Assembly: GCF_050947335.1 (NCBI RefSeq)
Contig: NC_134991.1
Coordinates: 9,052,001-9,116,000, forward strand
Direction: 5' to 3'
Source: Megachile rotundata
Lineage: Eukaryota > Arthropoda > Insecta > Hymenoptera > Megachilidae
Length of the DNA stretch: 64,000 nucleotides
The notes under the pieces were generated by a model, which did no database searches, was not told the DNA's origin, and worked only from the letters and a program-made list of their open reading frames with translations. Each line of letters starts with the position of its first letter. The first letter of the stretch is position 1. The translations under genes were made by a program, and so were the position numbers. Positions 48,311 through 59,657 of the stretch are shown here, in pieces.

Positions 48311-49845
48311 AGAGAAGTAATCTTAAATAAACTCAGCAAACTTGACTGACAAGTTTGAAGACATCCAAAAATATTCGAGTGTGATTAAAACAATTTGCGT
48401 CGAAATGTAAGCTGCGTAATTTTGACACGTTTCGAATCGTTAACCGGTTAAAGTATCGAGTCCCCTCGCTATATGACCAAAACCGCTATCAAGGAGAAAA
48501 TTCGTCTGCAACTCGTACACGCAGGCATCTGGCCGCATTATTACCGACAGTAGCGCAATTATTTCGCGCCGACAATGTCCTTTGTTCGAAGGACATGTTT
48601 GTGGGTCGTGCATTTTCGGCGATCCATTGGGTTTCGTCGCCTGTCCCGGTCCCGCTCGTATCCGAACCCCCACGGCGAAACTGGGAAGGGTGTTCCCCTC
48701 CTCCCTTTTCCTTGGCAGAGTTTAAGCAGAACGTGGTCCTAGACGAGCTACGGGCCTGCCTCGATCCTCTTGGCGAACCCCAAAGCTTCGACGTCCCTCG
48801 GGGCTTCGGCACACGATATAATACACGGGAAACTTAACAGGCATCGAGCTTACCGGGAACCTTGTACAGCAGCGCACACACCCTTGCCACCCTGTTACTC
48901 GCCACGAGTCCCCAATCTACCCCTGGATTCCCTGTCGTTCCTTCTCCTTCTTGTCTCCTTTTCCTTCTCGATGTGTCACTTTTCCTTCTCCATCTCGGTA
49001 CGTGTTCGTACACACCCTTACTTACTGCCGTTTCTACCCTTAAAACTATAAGTCTCGTTGGACGGTCCCCTGCCGATGGTGCGTTAGTTCTATCTGTTTT
49101 CGAGCTTCGAGATTTTCGAACTACGTTTCAACCCCCTACGTATCTTCTTCTAAATCGAAGCTGAGGGTTGGGCATTTTAGATATTTAGAATTTGAGGATT
49201 TAAGAAATGTGGAAATTTGAGGACTCAGGAATTTGTGAATTTTTGAAAGTGACGGGTTTGAAAATTCGAAAACTTTTAAATATCCAAGTGTAGAAGATGA
49301 AACATTAAAACTTAGGTAAAGTCAAGAAATTGATCAAATGGAAGCGACGAAAGAGCTTGTAGCTATCGAGCGATCGAAGTTTAGCAGAGTGGAACGACAT
49401 GTTGCCACCTAATCCGCGAATTCGCTCTAATTCGCGGGTCTCCGACGATATCATCGGGCAGAGGGCCTCCTGAATGCATGGCAACGTCAAATAACAACAA
49501 GTACATTACGTCAGGTTAGCATGATTCATAGGAGATAACGTCGTGGCAAGATAATTACGGTTGTTACGAGCAAACAAAGCGGAGGCGCGCAGCTACGGAA
49601 CTGCCGTCTCTATCGACCGCTCGAATACGCTTCGACGATCGACGCCGCCACAATCAACGCTCGATTCAACCACCGGCAACCTAACGGCCCCGACATTACC
49701 ACGGACTAACTATTCGTGTCTGATCGTTGTTGTAAAAACGACGGAAATTGTGTTTGACGTATCGTTACTGGACACGTATCAGATAATCGACTCGTCTCGA
49801 TTCGCGGCATCGACCGTTCCATGATCTTTAAATAAATTTCAACAA
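48311..49845. other. Unique DNA, CpG-rich 48400-49160
   Basis: 48480-49060 is C-rich with several overlapping short frames on both strands, none recognisable. 49160-49310 is AT-rich, and 49330-49830 is balanced. It is a plausible regulatory island with no defined gene. Confidence 0.45.
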
Positions 49846-49860
49846 GTACACTCGGGTGTA
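49846..49860. repeat. Motif A copy 2 (GTACACTCGGGTGTA)
   Basis: Identical to 15846-15860, and again followed by a degenerate CAAATT field (49862-50110) and motif B (50163-50193). Confidence 0.65.
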
Positions 49861-49861
49861 G

Positions 49862-50110
49862 ACTTCAAACATTTCAAATTTCATATTTTCAGATTTCTGA
49901 TTCTTCAAGTTTCTAAAATTCGAATTTTCAAAGTTTCTAAATACTTTGTTCATTCAGTCTCCAGATACTCGAAGTTATCTAATTTATAGATTGCAGAGTC
50001 TCTGAATTTCTAAATCCTTACCTTCCCAGATCTTCAAATCCTAAAGTCATCAAAATATCCCATAATTTCTTATATCTTTAAATCCCTGAGTTTCGTATGA
50101 CTCGAAATTC
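49862..50110. repeat. Short degenerate CAAATT field between motifs A and B
   Basis: Words such as TTCAAATTTCATATTTTCAG and TCTTCAAATCCTAAAGTC. This is the most decayed field of its class, with no measurable period. Confidence 0.55.
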
Positions 50111-50162
50111 AGCTGAAAAATGCAATCACGCAAAAGTCCCTAGCAGCGAACATACACAAGGT

Positions 50163-50193
50163 AGGAAGGTATATTTGCTGTTGACTGTACGTG
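50163..50193 (+). repeat. Motif B copy 3
   Basis: The core reads TATTTGCTGTTGACTGTACG, preceded by GGAAGG as at 61856. It is a diverged copy with two core substitutions. Confidence 0.6.
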
Positions 50194-50994
50194 TATGATT
50201 ATCTCGATGCGTGTCAGCGTCGCTTAAGCCGAAATCCATGAAAATACACGCTACAACATCGTGCGAGCCGGTCGTCGTTCTCGCGACTCGCCGAGCTGAA
50301 TCGCGATATCCGCGCGATAATACGCGAACGCTGTCGAGCGTATTTTTATTTTTCCTCCTCCTCGTCTTCGGTGCCGATGGTACACGAGCATCCGGAGGCT
50401 AAGGGTCAGCCAAAGTCGGCGACCAATGTAATTTCGTCCGCTTTTTATTGGGACTTTAAGGCAGTAAGCCACTTAGATTTAATAGCGCGACCGCGTTATA
50501 CGCTCGGCGTTATGGCTAGTCGGCTGAGACAGACAGAGAAAATGAACGGCGAACGAAACGAGACCGAGGAATTCTGACGTAAACCGGAATGAAGAAAAGC
50601 GAGCTTGATACGAACGGATGAATGTCTTTTACTGTTTTAGTTATGGAGAAGAACTGTAGGCGACCGACCACGATTATGGAATGTTCAACTTATGGAATGT
50701 TAAAGATACGGAGCGTATGTGTGACAGGAAGTACTTCGTTTCGGACAAGATACAGAAAATTATTTGAGTTGTAATTAATGCTATTAAGTTGTACTTAATG
50801 CTGTATTTATGAAGGATGCGGTTATTGCTGTTGGCTGAGATACCTTCTTTTTATTTGGACATCTGAGAAATGACTGATGTCTGCTAGTAAAAAGTTAAAT
50901 TACTGACAGGATATATCAGTTTTCGATGTCCAAATAGTTTCAAAATTTGCAGCTGTTCAAGAACTATAGATTATAGGGTTCGAAAAATTTGTTA
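50194..50994. other. Unique DNA, CpG-rich to 50600
   Basis: 50200-50600 is CpG-rich with short overlapping frames; 50600-50990 is AT-richer. No gene is recognised. Confidence 0.4.
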
Positions 50995-52345
50995 TTCCAA
51001 AATCCATGTAACAATAAGGTCTATATTCCAAAATCTATATACCAAACAATCCCACATGTGAAAATACATATATCAATAAAATCTATGCAACAATGAATTC
51101 TATATTTCAAAATCTATTCACTAAACAAACCCTCATCTTAAAACTCGTGTATCAATAAAATTCATGTAACAATAAATTCTATATTCCAAACTCCATATAC
51201 CAAACAATCCCACATATTAAACTACATATATCAATAAAATCCATGTAAGAATAAATTCTATATTACAAAATCTATATACCAAACAATCCTACATATTAAA
51301 CTACATATATCAATAAAATGCATGTAAGAATAAATTCTATATTACAAAATCTATATACTAAACAATCTCATGTATTGAACTCCATATATCAATAAAATCC
51401 ATGTAAGAATAAATTCTATATTACAAAATCTATATACCAAACAATCTCATATATTGAACTCCATATATCAATAAAATCCATGTGACAATAAATTCTATAT
51501 TGCAAAATCTATATACCAAACAATCTTATATATTGAACTCCATATATCAATAAAATCCATGTAAGAATAAATTCTATATTACAAAATCTATATACCAAAC
51601 AATCTCATATATTGAACTCCATATATCAATAAAATCCATGTGACAATAAATTCTATATTGCAAAATCTATATACTAAACAATCTCATGTATTGAACTCCA
51701 TATATCAATAAAATCCATGTAAGAATAAATTCTATATTCCAAACTCTATATACCAAACAAACTCATATATTGAACGCCATATATCAATAAAATCCATGTA
51801 AGAATAAATTCTATATTACAAAATCTATATACCAAACAATCTCATATATTGAACTCCATATATCAATAAAATCCATGTGACAATAAATTCTATATTGCAA
51901 AATCTATATACTAAACAATCTCATGTATTGAACTCCATATATCAATAAAATCCATGTAAGAATAAATTCTATATTCCAAACTCTATATACCAAACAAACT
52001 CATATATTGAACGCCATATATCAATAAAATCCATGTAAGAATAAATTCTATATTCCAAACTCTATATACCAAACAATCTTATATATTGAACTCCATATAT
52101 CAATAAAATCCATGTGACAATAAATTCTATATTGCAAAATCTATATACTAAACAATCTCATATATTGAACTCCATATATCAATAAAATCCATATAGGAAT
52201 AAATTCTATATTACAAAATCTATATACCAAACAATCTCATGTATTGAACTCCATATATCAATGAAATCCATGTAAGAATAAATTCTATATTGCAAAATCT
52301 ATATACCATACAATCTCATATATTGAAATCCATATATCAATAAAT
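50995..52345. repeat. 79-bp satellite, about 17 copies, with 237-bp higher-order unit
   Basis: Each unit contains ATAAATTCTATATT, AAAATCTATATACC and CCATATATCAATAAAATCCA. Unit starts (CCATGT) fall at 51399, 51478, 51557, 51636, 51715, 51794, 51873, 51952, 52031 and 52110, always 79 bp apart. Variants alternate: a GTGACAATA unit at 51636, 51873 and 52110 marks a three-unit, 237-bp higher-order repeat. The left units (50995-51240) are the most diverged. Few G residues on the + strand. Confidence 0.96.
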
Positions 52346-52850
52346 CCAATGTCTCAAAATCTACATATCAACAAATTCTATGTCCAAAAATTTATATACA
52401 AAAAACTCCATGTCCCAAAATCCCTATATCCCAAGATTTCAATACCCGAAATTCGCTATATCAAAAAATTCCAATATCCCGAAAACTCTGTATCCCAAAA
52501 TCTCAACATTCCAAAGTGCCTACGTCCCAATATCTGAAAGCTCCAATACACAAATCTCTTGATATCCCAACATTCCAAAATTCTAATATCGCAAGATCCC
52601 TGTATTCCAAAATTATGATATCCCAAAGACCTTATATGTCAGAATTCTAGCATCCCAAACTCCCTATATGCGAATGCTCTAATATTCCAAAGTCCCCACA
52701 TCCCCACATCCTATTTGAAACTCTCAACACCCGTAGTCCAACATCACTTCCCACATCCCAAAACGTCAATATGACGCAAATTCTCAAAACCAGAAATTTC
52801 AAACGTCCTAAAATACCAAATTCCCCGCATTCCGAATCCGAAAACTGGTC
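52346..52850. repeat. Degenerate CCCAAAATCYCTATAT field
   Basis: Words such as ATGTCCCAAAATCCCTATAT and AATATCCCAAGATTTC grade out of the 79-bp satellite and decay to 52850. It probably derives from or seeded the neighbouring array. The + strand is G-poor. Confidence 0.75.
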
Positions 52851-53719
52851 GTTCACCGGCAGATAGAAATACCACCTCTGTCCTCAAAAAGCAAATAAAA
52901 TGGTCGATTCTGACCGAACCTCCAAATAATTCCGAGCGGCAAGACCGAACTCTGTTGCACCAGATCCACTAGGAAACGTTGGGTATACTCGTTTAACCGG
53001 TGAGGCAGAGGTGGGAATAAAAAGAACGGTGACGCGAAAGCGAAGGCGGACGAAGAACTTGAAAGAAAGGTAAAAGGAGGCGAAGGTATGAAAGAAGACG
53101 GCACGGAAGAAGGTTGAGAAAAGAAAGAGAAAGATAAAAGACACGGAGCGAGAGAGAAAGGCAGATCCGTCGGCGAGGAGAAGAGGAAAGGTGGTTGAAC
53201 GAAGGGCACGAACGCGTGGAACGGAACGAAATTCCTGGCCAACCGGTGTACCGTGGTATTAACCCAGTTCAACCTGGGCATTATTGATTTCGACGCCGGC
53301 CAGACGGTGTGAACGAAGTTTCATTCTTAATACTTTTCAAGCCACCGACGTAAGCGTGCAGTTTGTTGGCAGCGTGCAACTGCCGATCGATTATCGAACA
53401 ACACCGGCGAGCATGTCTGACTCTCTCCACCCAAACCCTTCAATTTCTCTTTGTTTCTATTGTGGACCAGCAACGCGGCTTACTTTGTTATTACTTGCTC
53501 GTTATCACGATTCCCTGGCTTCCGACTGAACACTTTTCTTTAAACGACGCGAATCGCACGCTATGGTCGCTATCGTTTTATTATATCGCCACGTTCATCC
53601 GCACGTTCAGTGCACTACGTTTTGATTGTGTACTTCATCGTTTGCGTGTCGGATCAAGAATTTTTAGGTCTATAGGGTGTGATGAAGTCTTGATGGCACT
53701 ATGGGTTAAATGGACACTT
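52851..53719. other. Unique CpG-rich DNA with a purine-rich block
   Basis: 52950-53230 is a purine-rich + strand (GAAAGGCGAAGG-type), which opens long minus frames rich in Phe/Ser/Pro. 53230-53700 is balanced. No recognised protein. Confidence 0.4.
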
Positions 53720-53930
53720 TTAAATTGAAAATGATATCTAATTCAACGATATACAAGAATTCTATTATTCCAAATTTCCAGTACATCGAAGAGACTGTAC
53801 AATTAAAATATCTTAGGATCATTATATTTCGAAATTCCTACATCTCAGAATCATTGTATCCCAAAATTTTTACATCCGATACGTCTCTATCTTACAAAAT
53901 CTTCCAATGTCACAAAGTATTAATATTGCT
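53720..53930. repeat. Degenerate CAAATTCC/TCCCAAAAT field, left flank of the fold-back element
   Basis: Words such as TCCAAATTTCCAG and TATCCCAAAATTTTTACATC resemble the field that resumes at 55940. The 2-kb fold-back element therefore appears to have split one field in two. Confidence 0.6.
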
Positions 53931-53965
53931 GACAAGGGACATTACCCAATCGCCAATCGCCGATT

Positions 53966-54166
53966 TTGATGCGCTTTAAGTATGATATAGAACGCAAAAA
54001 AATATTTGACACGTATTTTTTTTTATCGGCCATCGTTCATGCTGAAGGGGTGAAAATGGCCCCCAAAGTTGGGGTTGCAAAACATATTTTCTCGAATATC
54101 TCTGGAACTATTAGGCCTAGACAAAAAATTAAAAGTGCAAATTTTTCTGTTTTAGGAGGCCAATAA
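53966..54166 (+). other. Small ORF duplicated in both fold-back arms
   Basis: A 66-codon frame in the left arm, present again on the minus strand of the right arm (55702-55953), where the frame opens 19 codons earlier in flanking DNA. Both share the stretch from RFKYDIERKK to the terminal SVLGGQ. It recurs because the arms are inverted copies. It could be a real subterminal coding remnant or chance. Confidence 0.3.
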
Positions 54167-54954
54167 TATGGCCTAAGTGGATTTTTGAAAAATTTATTTG
54201 TTTAAAAAATATGTTAAAAATTAACATTATTTTGCAAATTTTTTAAATAAAACTTTGTACTATTTTGATCAAATTTTACACATGTAAACTATAGGTCAAA
54301 AGACAAAATACGGATAAATTGGAATTTTTAATTTCCCTTGTGGAAAAAATATTATTGTCGTTGAAGTTATACGTACATTTTATACCTTCCGTTCGGTGCA
54401 CAATTGATTTTTATACGTAATATTCTGGAAATTGTATTATATTACATTTTTTACACTAACTTATTTAAAAAAAAGAATTTGAAGGTCCGAAGGTGCCTGT
54501 AAAAAAATATGCCGTTTGAGTCAGATATTGCATTTGATCCGCGTTATGGGCGCGTACTGGTGGCAGTATTCGACGCACGGAGGATCTTAACGCGTAAATT
54601 GTACTTGTGCGAAGTGTAATATCTTCATAATGATGTAGAATACGTGCAATTAAAGGAATTACACCTGTTGATTAAGAATTTTTTCACGATTGTAAAATAT
54701 ATATTATTAGGTTGGGTAACTTTGAAAATACCACTTTTTTAATAATTTTTTAATTTTTTTAAATTTTTATAAGAAATATCATATCCAAATAAAACTTTGA
54801 CAGTTTTAAGTATTAAAAAATCGATACTGGATTAATACAACCTTCTGATGTATGTGGTTATAGAACATGGAAAAATTTCGCGCATTAAATATTAAATCTT
54901 TTGCCTGCGCTAGATTTACAAATTAACGTACGGGCATGAGACATAATTATCAAA

Positions 54955-55152
54955 ATGTGTCCTTTAATTCATAATCAATTGTCCGCACCTAGGTATAAAA
55001 AACTGTTTAAGTACGCATGGTTACAGTATGGTTGCATCAGTAGTAGATTGGAACATTTTGATAATCCCGTTACGTTTACTATCGTTTATAATACATTAGA
55101 AATTCATTTCAAAATAAAACACATAATTTTGAAAATTATAAAAAGACTATAA
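54955..55152 (+). CDS. Short transposon-borne ORF in the fold-back loop (possible transposon protein remnant)
   Basis: 65 codons from ATG to TAA, lying wholly in the single-copy loop between the arms. The first 40 residues look protein-like (NQLSAPRYKKLFKYAW near residues 7-22, then FDNPVTF near 35-41). The rest becomes low-complexity Ile/Lys. From memory it recalls the N-terminus of small proteins carried by insect DNA transposons, but I cannot confirm that. It is more likely a truncated remnant than a functional gene. Confidence 0.4.
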   Translation: MCPLIHNQLSAPRYKKLFKYAWLQYGCISSRLEHFDNPVTFTIVYNTLEIHFKIKHIILKIIKRL

Positions 55153-55939
55153 TTTCAGTGTTACTATATATCTTACAATCATAAAGCAATTCTTGATCAA
55201 CAGATGTAATTCCTTTAATTGCACGTATTCTACATCATTATGAAGATATTACACTTCGCACAAGTACAATTTACGCGTTAAGATCCTCCGTGCGTCGAAT
55301 ACTGCCACCAGTACGCGCCCATAACGCGGATCAAATGCGATATCTGACTCAAACGGCATATTTTTTTACAGGCACCTTCGGACCTTCAAATTCTTTTTTT
55401 TAAATAAGTTAGTGTAAAAAATGTAATATAATACAATTTCCAGAATATTACGTATAAAAATCAATTGTGCACCGAACGGAAGGTATAAAATGTACGTATA
55501 ACTTCAACGACAATAATATTTTTTCCACAAGGGAAATTAAAAATTCCAATTTATCCGTATTTTGTCTTTTGACCTATAGTTTACATGTGTAAAATTTGAT
55601 CAAAATAGTACAAAGTTTTATTTAAAAAATTTGCAAAATAATGTTAATTTTTAACATATTTTTTAAACAAATAAATTTTTCAAAAATCCACTTAGGCCAT
55701 ATTATTGGCCTCCTAAAACAGAAAAATTTGCACTTTTAATTTTTTGTCTAGGCCTAATAGTTCCAGAGATATTCGAGAAAATATGTTTTGCAACCCCAAC
55801 TTTGGGGGCCATTTTCACCCCTTCAGCATGAACGATGGCCGATAAAAAAAAATACGTGTCAAATATTTTTTTGCGTTCTATATCATACTTAAAGCGCATC
55901 AAAATCGGCGATTGGCGATTGGGTAATGTCCCTTGTGAG

Positions 55940-56690
55940 TTCATATATCCCAAAGCCCCAATATTTCCAAGTCTCTATTTTCCAATAACTTCCAATATCT
56001 CAAAACCCCAATATCCCAAAATCCCTACATTCAAATATGTCAAAACACTCCGAAGTCTCTATATTCCAATATCTGAAAATTCTAATATTCAAAAATTCCA
56101 ATATCACAAAATCCATGTATCCCAAAATTCCAATATCGCAAATCCCACATATCCCAAATGCCACATATCCGAAATCCCACATATCCGAAATCCCAGACAT
56201 CCCAATCCCACATATTCCGAATCCTACATAGCCCGAATCCTACATATCCCGAATCCCACATATCCGAAATTCCACATATCCGAAATCCCACATATCCGAA
56301 ATCCCACATGTCCCAAATCCTACATATCCCAAATCCCACACATCCCAAATCCCACATATCCCAAATCCCACACATCCCAAATCCCACATATCCCGAATCC
56401 CACACATCCCAAATCCTACAGACCCCAAATCCCACATATCCCGAATCCTACATAGCCCAAATCCTACATATCCCGAATCCCACATATCCGAAATCCCACA
56501 TATCCCAAATCCCACATATCCCAAATCCCACATATCCCAAATCCCACATATCCCAAATCCCACATATCCCAAATCCCACATATCCCAAATCCCACATATC
56601 CCAAATCCCACATATCCCAAATCCCACATATCCCAAATCCCACATATCCCAAATCCCCCATATCCCAAAATTCCATCATTCTAAATTCCC
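55940..56690. repeat. 16-bp minisatellite CCCACATATCCCAAAT
   Basis: The left part (55940-56140) is degenerate. From 56140 the unit settles to CCCACATATCCCAAAT, CCTACATATCCCGAAT and close variants. The + strand is nearly G-free. 100-200-codon frames on both strands with a 16-residue periodicity (three 16-bp units equal 48 bp) are artefacts. Confidence 0.95.
56495..56654 (-). repeat. Ten perfect 16-bp units forming regular G3 runs
   Basis: CCCACATATCCCAAAT repeats ten times without error. On the minus strand this gives alternating GGG runs separated by 6- and 4-nt loops (GGGATATGTGGGATTT), compatible with G-quadruplex folding. Confidence 0.92.
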
Positions 56691-58601
56691 AAAACAGTTA
56701 ACAAGGTACCTATCATACATCTTTCGGAAAAGCGATTTTTCACAAAACTGCATAATCATGAACCTTGCACGTCACACGAATACCTCGAAACAATTTAATT
56801 CTACGAATAGCTGAACAATCAGCCGGGCCCTCGAAGAAACGCATTCTTACGAAATCGTTTCGCAGGAATGTGATCCGGGTTCTGGACGGGCGATATTTCA
56901 GTCCAGCCATCCAGATCGCAAGGTCGTTCGAGAGCGGCCACGAAAAAGAAGAGAAAGAAAAAGAAGCTTCAAGGTGTACGTAACCGGGGCAAAATGGCAG
57001 CAAGAGAGACCAAAAGAGGTGGTCTGTTTGGTTTCGCGCAATCAACCGGTCCCAACCTTTCCATATTAATTATCATACTCGACTGTGGCGGTCCATTTGA
57101 GTTAGTCACACGGCTTCTGGAATGTTTAGATACAGCGTGGTTCATGGAATCTTTTGCTTGAAAATTTTACCATCCTACGCGGACGCGGCGAATTCTTTGA
57201 GAGAAAGCGACGTTGTTTGATCTTTTCGGTTATCGTGATTTTAAAATTGAGTGGAACAGGGTTATTTTTTGCGGAACTTCAGATATGTATGAGGAGAAAA
57301 TGTTCATTCAAGACTTTTTGATTTATTGAAGATAAGACTTTATTTTCATTTATAAGAGAACTTGTGTTGGACGTTTAATTGAATTACGTTAGGCGATTAA
57401 CTCTTTGGTGCATGATTTTGTTTATCATTGTTTGTTTTCAAGTTAACTATTTTTTTCGACTTACAAGTAATTGCAATACGAAACAGTTTCTGATTGAAAC
57501 TTTCTCTAACTGATTTCGGTTTTTAAAATTTCAAGTGAAACTATATAATATCGCGAGTTTACAGTACATTAGAAAGCTATAAAGTTTTAATTATATACAA
57601 GAAGCAAGGAGTATTTTCGACAACGTGTCAGCGTGTTACACAACTAAATTTTTCATCGCCAAATTTACAAGTGACAGACATCCTTCAACGGACTTCTAAA
57701 ACGCGAAGTATCGTTTCAGTGACTTAAAACATTCCTGCGCATAATACGTCATATTGAACGAAAGGTATCGTGTTTACCCACTTTTTATTCTTTAAAGTTC
57801 CTTTCTGAAAAGGACGTAGCAAAGAAGCTCGGATGTTACGTACGACGGCACAGAGGAGCAACAACCACGATGCAAATACGAGTTATTAGACGAGCAAGAT
57901 TTCAGAATTCCTTTCTTAATGATAACATGCAAATCGTATGCAAACATCATGCAAATAATGTCGCGTGAGGTTTTTCCTTGGAACTTTTTGGAGCGTAAGT
58001 AATCACGGCATCGTGCTCACCGTTTCCGCTAAAAGTCGCTAACGAAATTACGCGGTAACAACAACTCTGTATCTTTTACTCCGGAGAGTTTCTTCTCGTA
58101 GAGGCTAAAAACGAGTCCGCGTAAGTGGAGGTTTGACTAACCACAGAGTGGAAGTCCGGGCGATATAATGCAACTCTTCAAGGTGAACCGAGTTGAGAGA
58201 CATCGTCTCCCAGTTTTATGTAAAACGATTTCCAACAACGCGACTCCGTGTTCCAGACACCCGAGATGCAATCTGTTAACCGGTCTTCGCGGACGTAATC
58301 GGCCAATATTATTTCCTTAATCGGTTCCCAGTTACCCGTTAATTCTTAGTAATGATTCCTTATCGTTGTTATATCGTGATCCCCTAACGAGTTCCATTAA
58401 AACGCGATTATATCGGGAACGATCGGCAGGTTGTGTACTTTACCAAATTACTAAATATTTCAATGCTTTCGTGATCTATCCAATTGTTATTTACATCGAT
58501 TTTCAGATATACACATTCGTAAATTTACTCGACTTTTCATATTTTTCGAAATGTTTCATTTTGCAAACTTATCAAATTTTTCAAACTTCAAGATTCTCAA
58601 A
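56691..58601. other. 1.9 kb unique DNA, no gene recognised
   Basis: 56770-57240 and 57770-58440 are balanced and CpG-containing; 57250-57620 is AT-rich. Frames of 70-100 codons on both strands near 56740-57045 match no known family. It may hold enhancers or untranslated exons. Confidence 0.45.
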
Positions 58602-58987
58602 GGGTCCAGCCCGATAAGCATGGGCAAACGGCCCCCGCAATATTGATATTTATACATTCTAAATATTTCTTTATATCCAGAAATCAATTACAAAAAGTTT
58701 CAAGTGCCTACCCCGTCGTATAAGGGAGATATAGGGATAACAACCCTCAGAGTTAACGCCTATTTTCTCGAAAACGAGTTGTGATATCTGCACACATTCA
58801 AAAGGAAATGACAGATATTTATTAACTTTATTACATATATTTTTTTCAGAATTTTATTTAATCACAAGGAGGTGGAAAAAATTTATTTTAACTTTTGGAG
58901 GTGGTTTTTGAGAACAACCCCTTGAGTGACAATCACCAAAAAAATTAGAAATGATGCACTGCTATCGAATTATTATGTATAAAATCC

Positions 58988-59239
58988 TCAAGATTGTCGG
59001 AGAGGTGGAACATGGTTAAATAAATTAAAGAAAATAATGATAGCGCGATTGTTTCGATAACCGGTAGCACACAGGTTGCAATGATTGCCTCTAACATATT
59101 CTGATTTTGCAATCATAAGCAAGGAATGGGAATACCCATTTTTAAAAATATATTTTGCACCATTTACATCCAGGTATTGCCCTGTTCTTACAAAATGCAC
59201 TGTTTTGTAATACCGACAGTGGAGAAGGTATTCATTCTC
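58988..59239 (-). pseudogene. Unknown coding-like fragment, minus strand, no ATG
   Basis: A stop-free run of about 83 codons without an ATG, ending at TGA near 58988. It contains TGQYLDVNGAKYIFKNGY and later HCNLCATGY. The pattern of aromatic residues before a Cys pair loosely recalls FLYWCH-type zinc-binding modules found in some insect proteins and transposases, but key spacing is not convincing. It overlaps the + frame at 59126-59461; at most one of the two is real. Confidence 0.25.
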
Positions 59240-59461
59240 TCCTCAGCGACCGAGCGAGTAACTTATAAGACGCTTGTTTTCCTTATACCTCAAAATAAAA
59301 TTGGTTACATAATCACAATTTTTGTATTAATTATTTACGCCTCAAAAATCCTGTACATGCACCAATATAAAAAGTGTGCAAGGGTATTGGGAGAATTGAA
59401 AAGAAATTATACTGTTATGAAGGAGAAGTTTTTATTTAATCATCGCTACTTTTCTCAATAA
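59126..59461 (+). CDS. Unknown small ORF with one predicted membrane segment
   Basis: 111 codons with ATG and TAA. A hydrophobic segment (IGYIITIFVLIIYASKIL, near residues 59-76) is followed by a basic tail, so a single-pass membrane protein is conceivable. I recognise no family, and the frame lies in transposon-like DNA and overlaps an open minus frame. It could be a chance frame or a remnant of a mobile-element gene. Confidence 0.25.
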   Translation: MGIPIFKNIFCTIYIQVLPCSYKMHCFVIPTVEKVFILSSATERVTYKTLVFLIPQNKIGYIITIFVLIIYASKILYMHQYKKCARVLGELKRNYTVMKEKFLFNHRYFSQ

Positions 59462-59657
59462 TTGGTACTGTTTGTGTTGTGTCGAATATATTTATCAATA
59501 TATTAACACTATGAAATAATAAATTTAACACTTGCTGCTGTATACTAACATTACCGATATATCCTTACCTATAAATAAAATACCAATGAGACGTTTCCAA
59601 TCGATAGTCACATTTGTATCCCGTTTTTGACGAAACTGATTCCTAAACCTTGAAAGT

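Larger units (their letters stand above)
53933..55935. mobile_element. 2-kb fold-back DNA transposon with ~770-bp inverted arms
   Basis: The left arm starts CAAGGGACATTACCCAATCG at 53933; the right arm ends with its exact reverse complement at 55935. The arms stay alignable to about 54703 and 55165. In the inner 200 bp I find only about three substitutions, so the arms are nearly identical. TGA flanks both ends (53930-53932 and 55936-55938), a possible 3-bp target duplication. The ~460-bp loop holds one short open frame. No full transposase is present, so this is a non-autonomous or internally deleted copy. Superfamily unresolved. Confidence 0.9.
58602..59500. mobile_element. Unclassified DNA transposon, one end plus decayed coding DNA
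   Basis: The sequence changes abruptly at 58602 from decayed AAATTT words to GGGTCCAGCCCGATAAGCAT and a GC-rich GGGCAAACGGCCCCCGC block, which looks like a transposon terminus. AT-rich DNA with no CAAATT character follows. I find no inverted partner of the terminus, so the right edge is a guess and the copy is probably truncated. Confidence 0.4.

Noticed and set aside
48489..48837. Opposed open frames of about 80-107 codons in the C-rich island
   Set aside because: CpG- and C-rich DNA has few stops; neither translation matches a known family and both strands are equally open.
54703..54730. TTAGGTTGGGTAAC word resembling a mariner terminus beside TA
   Set aside because: No inverted partner is found in the loop or beyond; a short match in AT-rich DNA is likely chance.
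56082..56814. 200-codon Pro/Ile/His repeat and Gly-Ile-Trp-Asp-Met repeat frames
   Set aside because: Both strands of the 16-bp array are open; three units make 48 bp and give a 16-residue period. Composition artefact.
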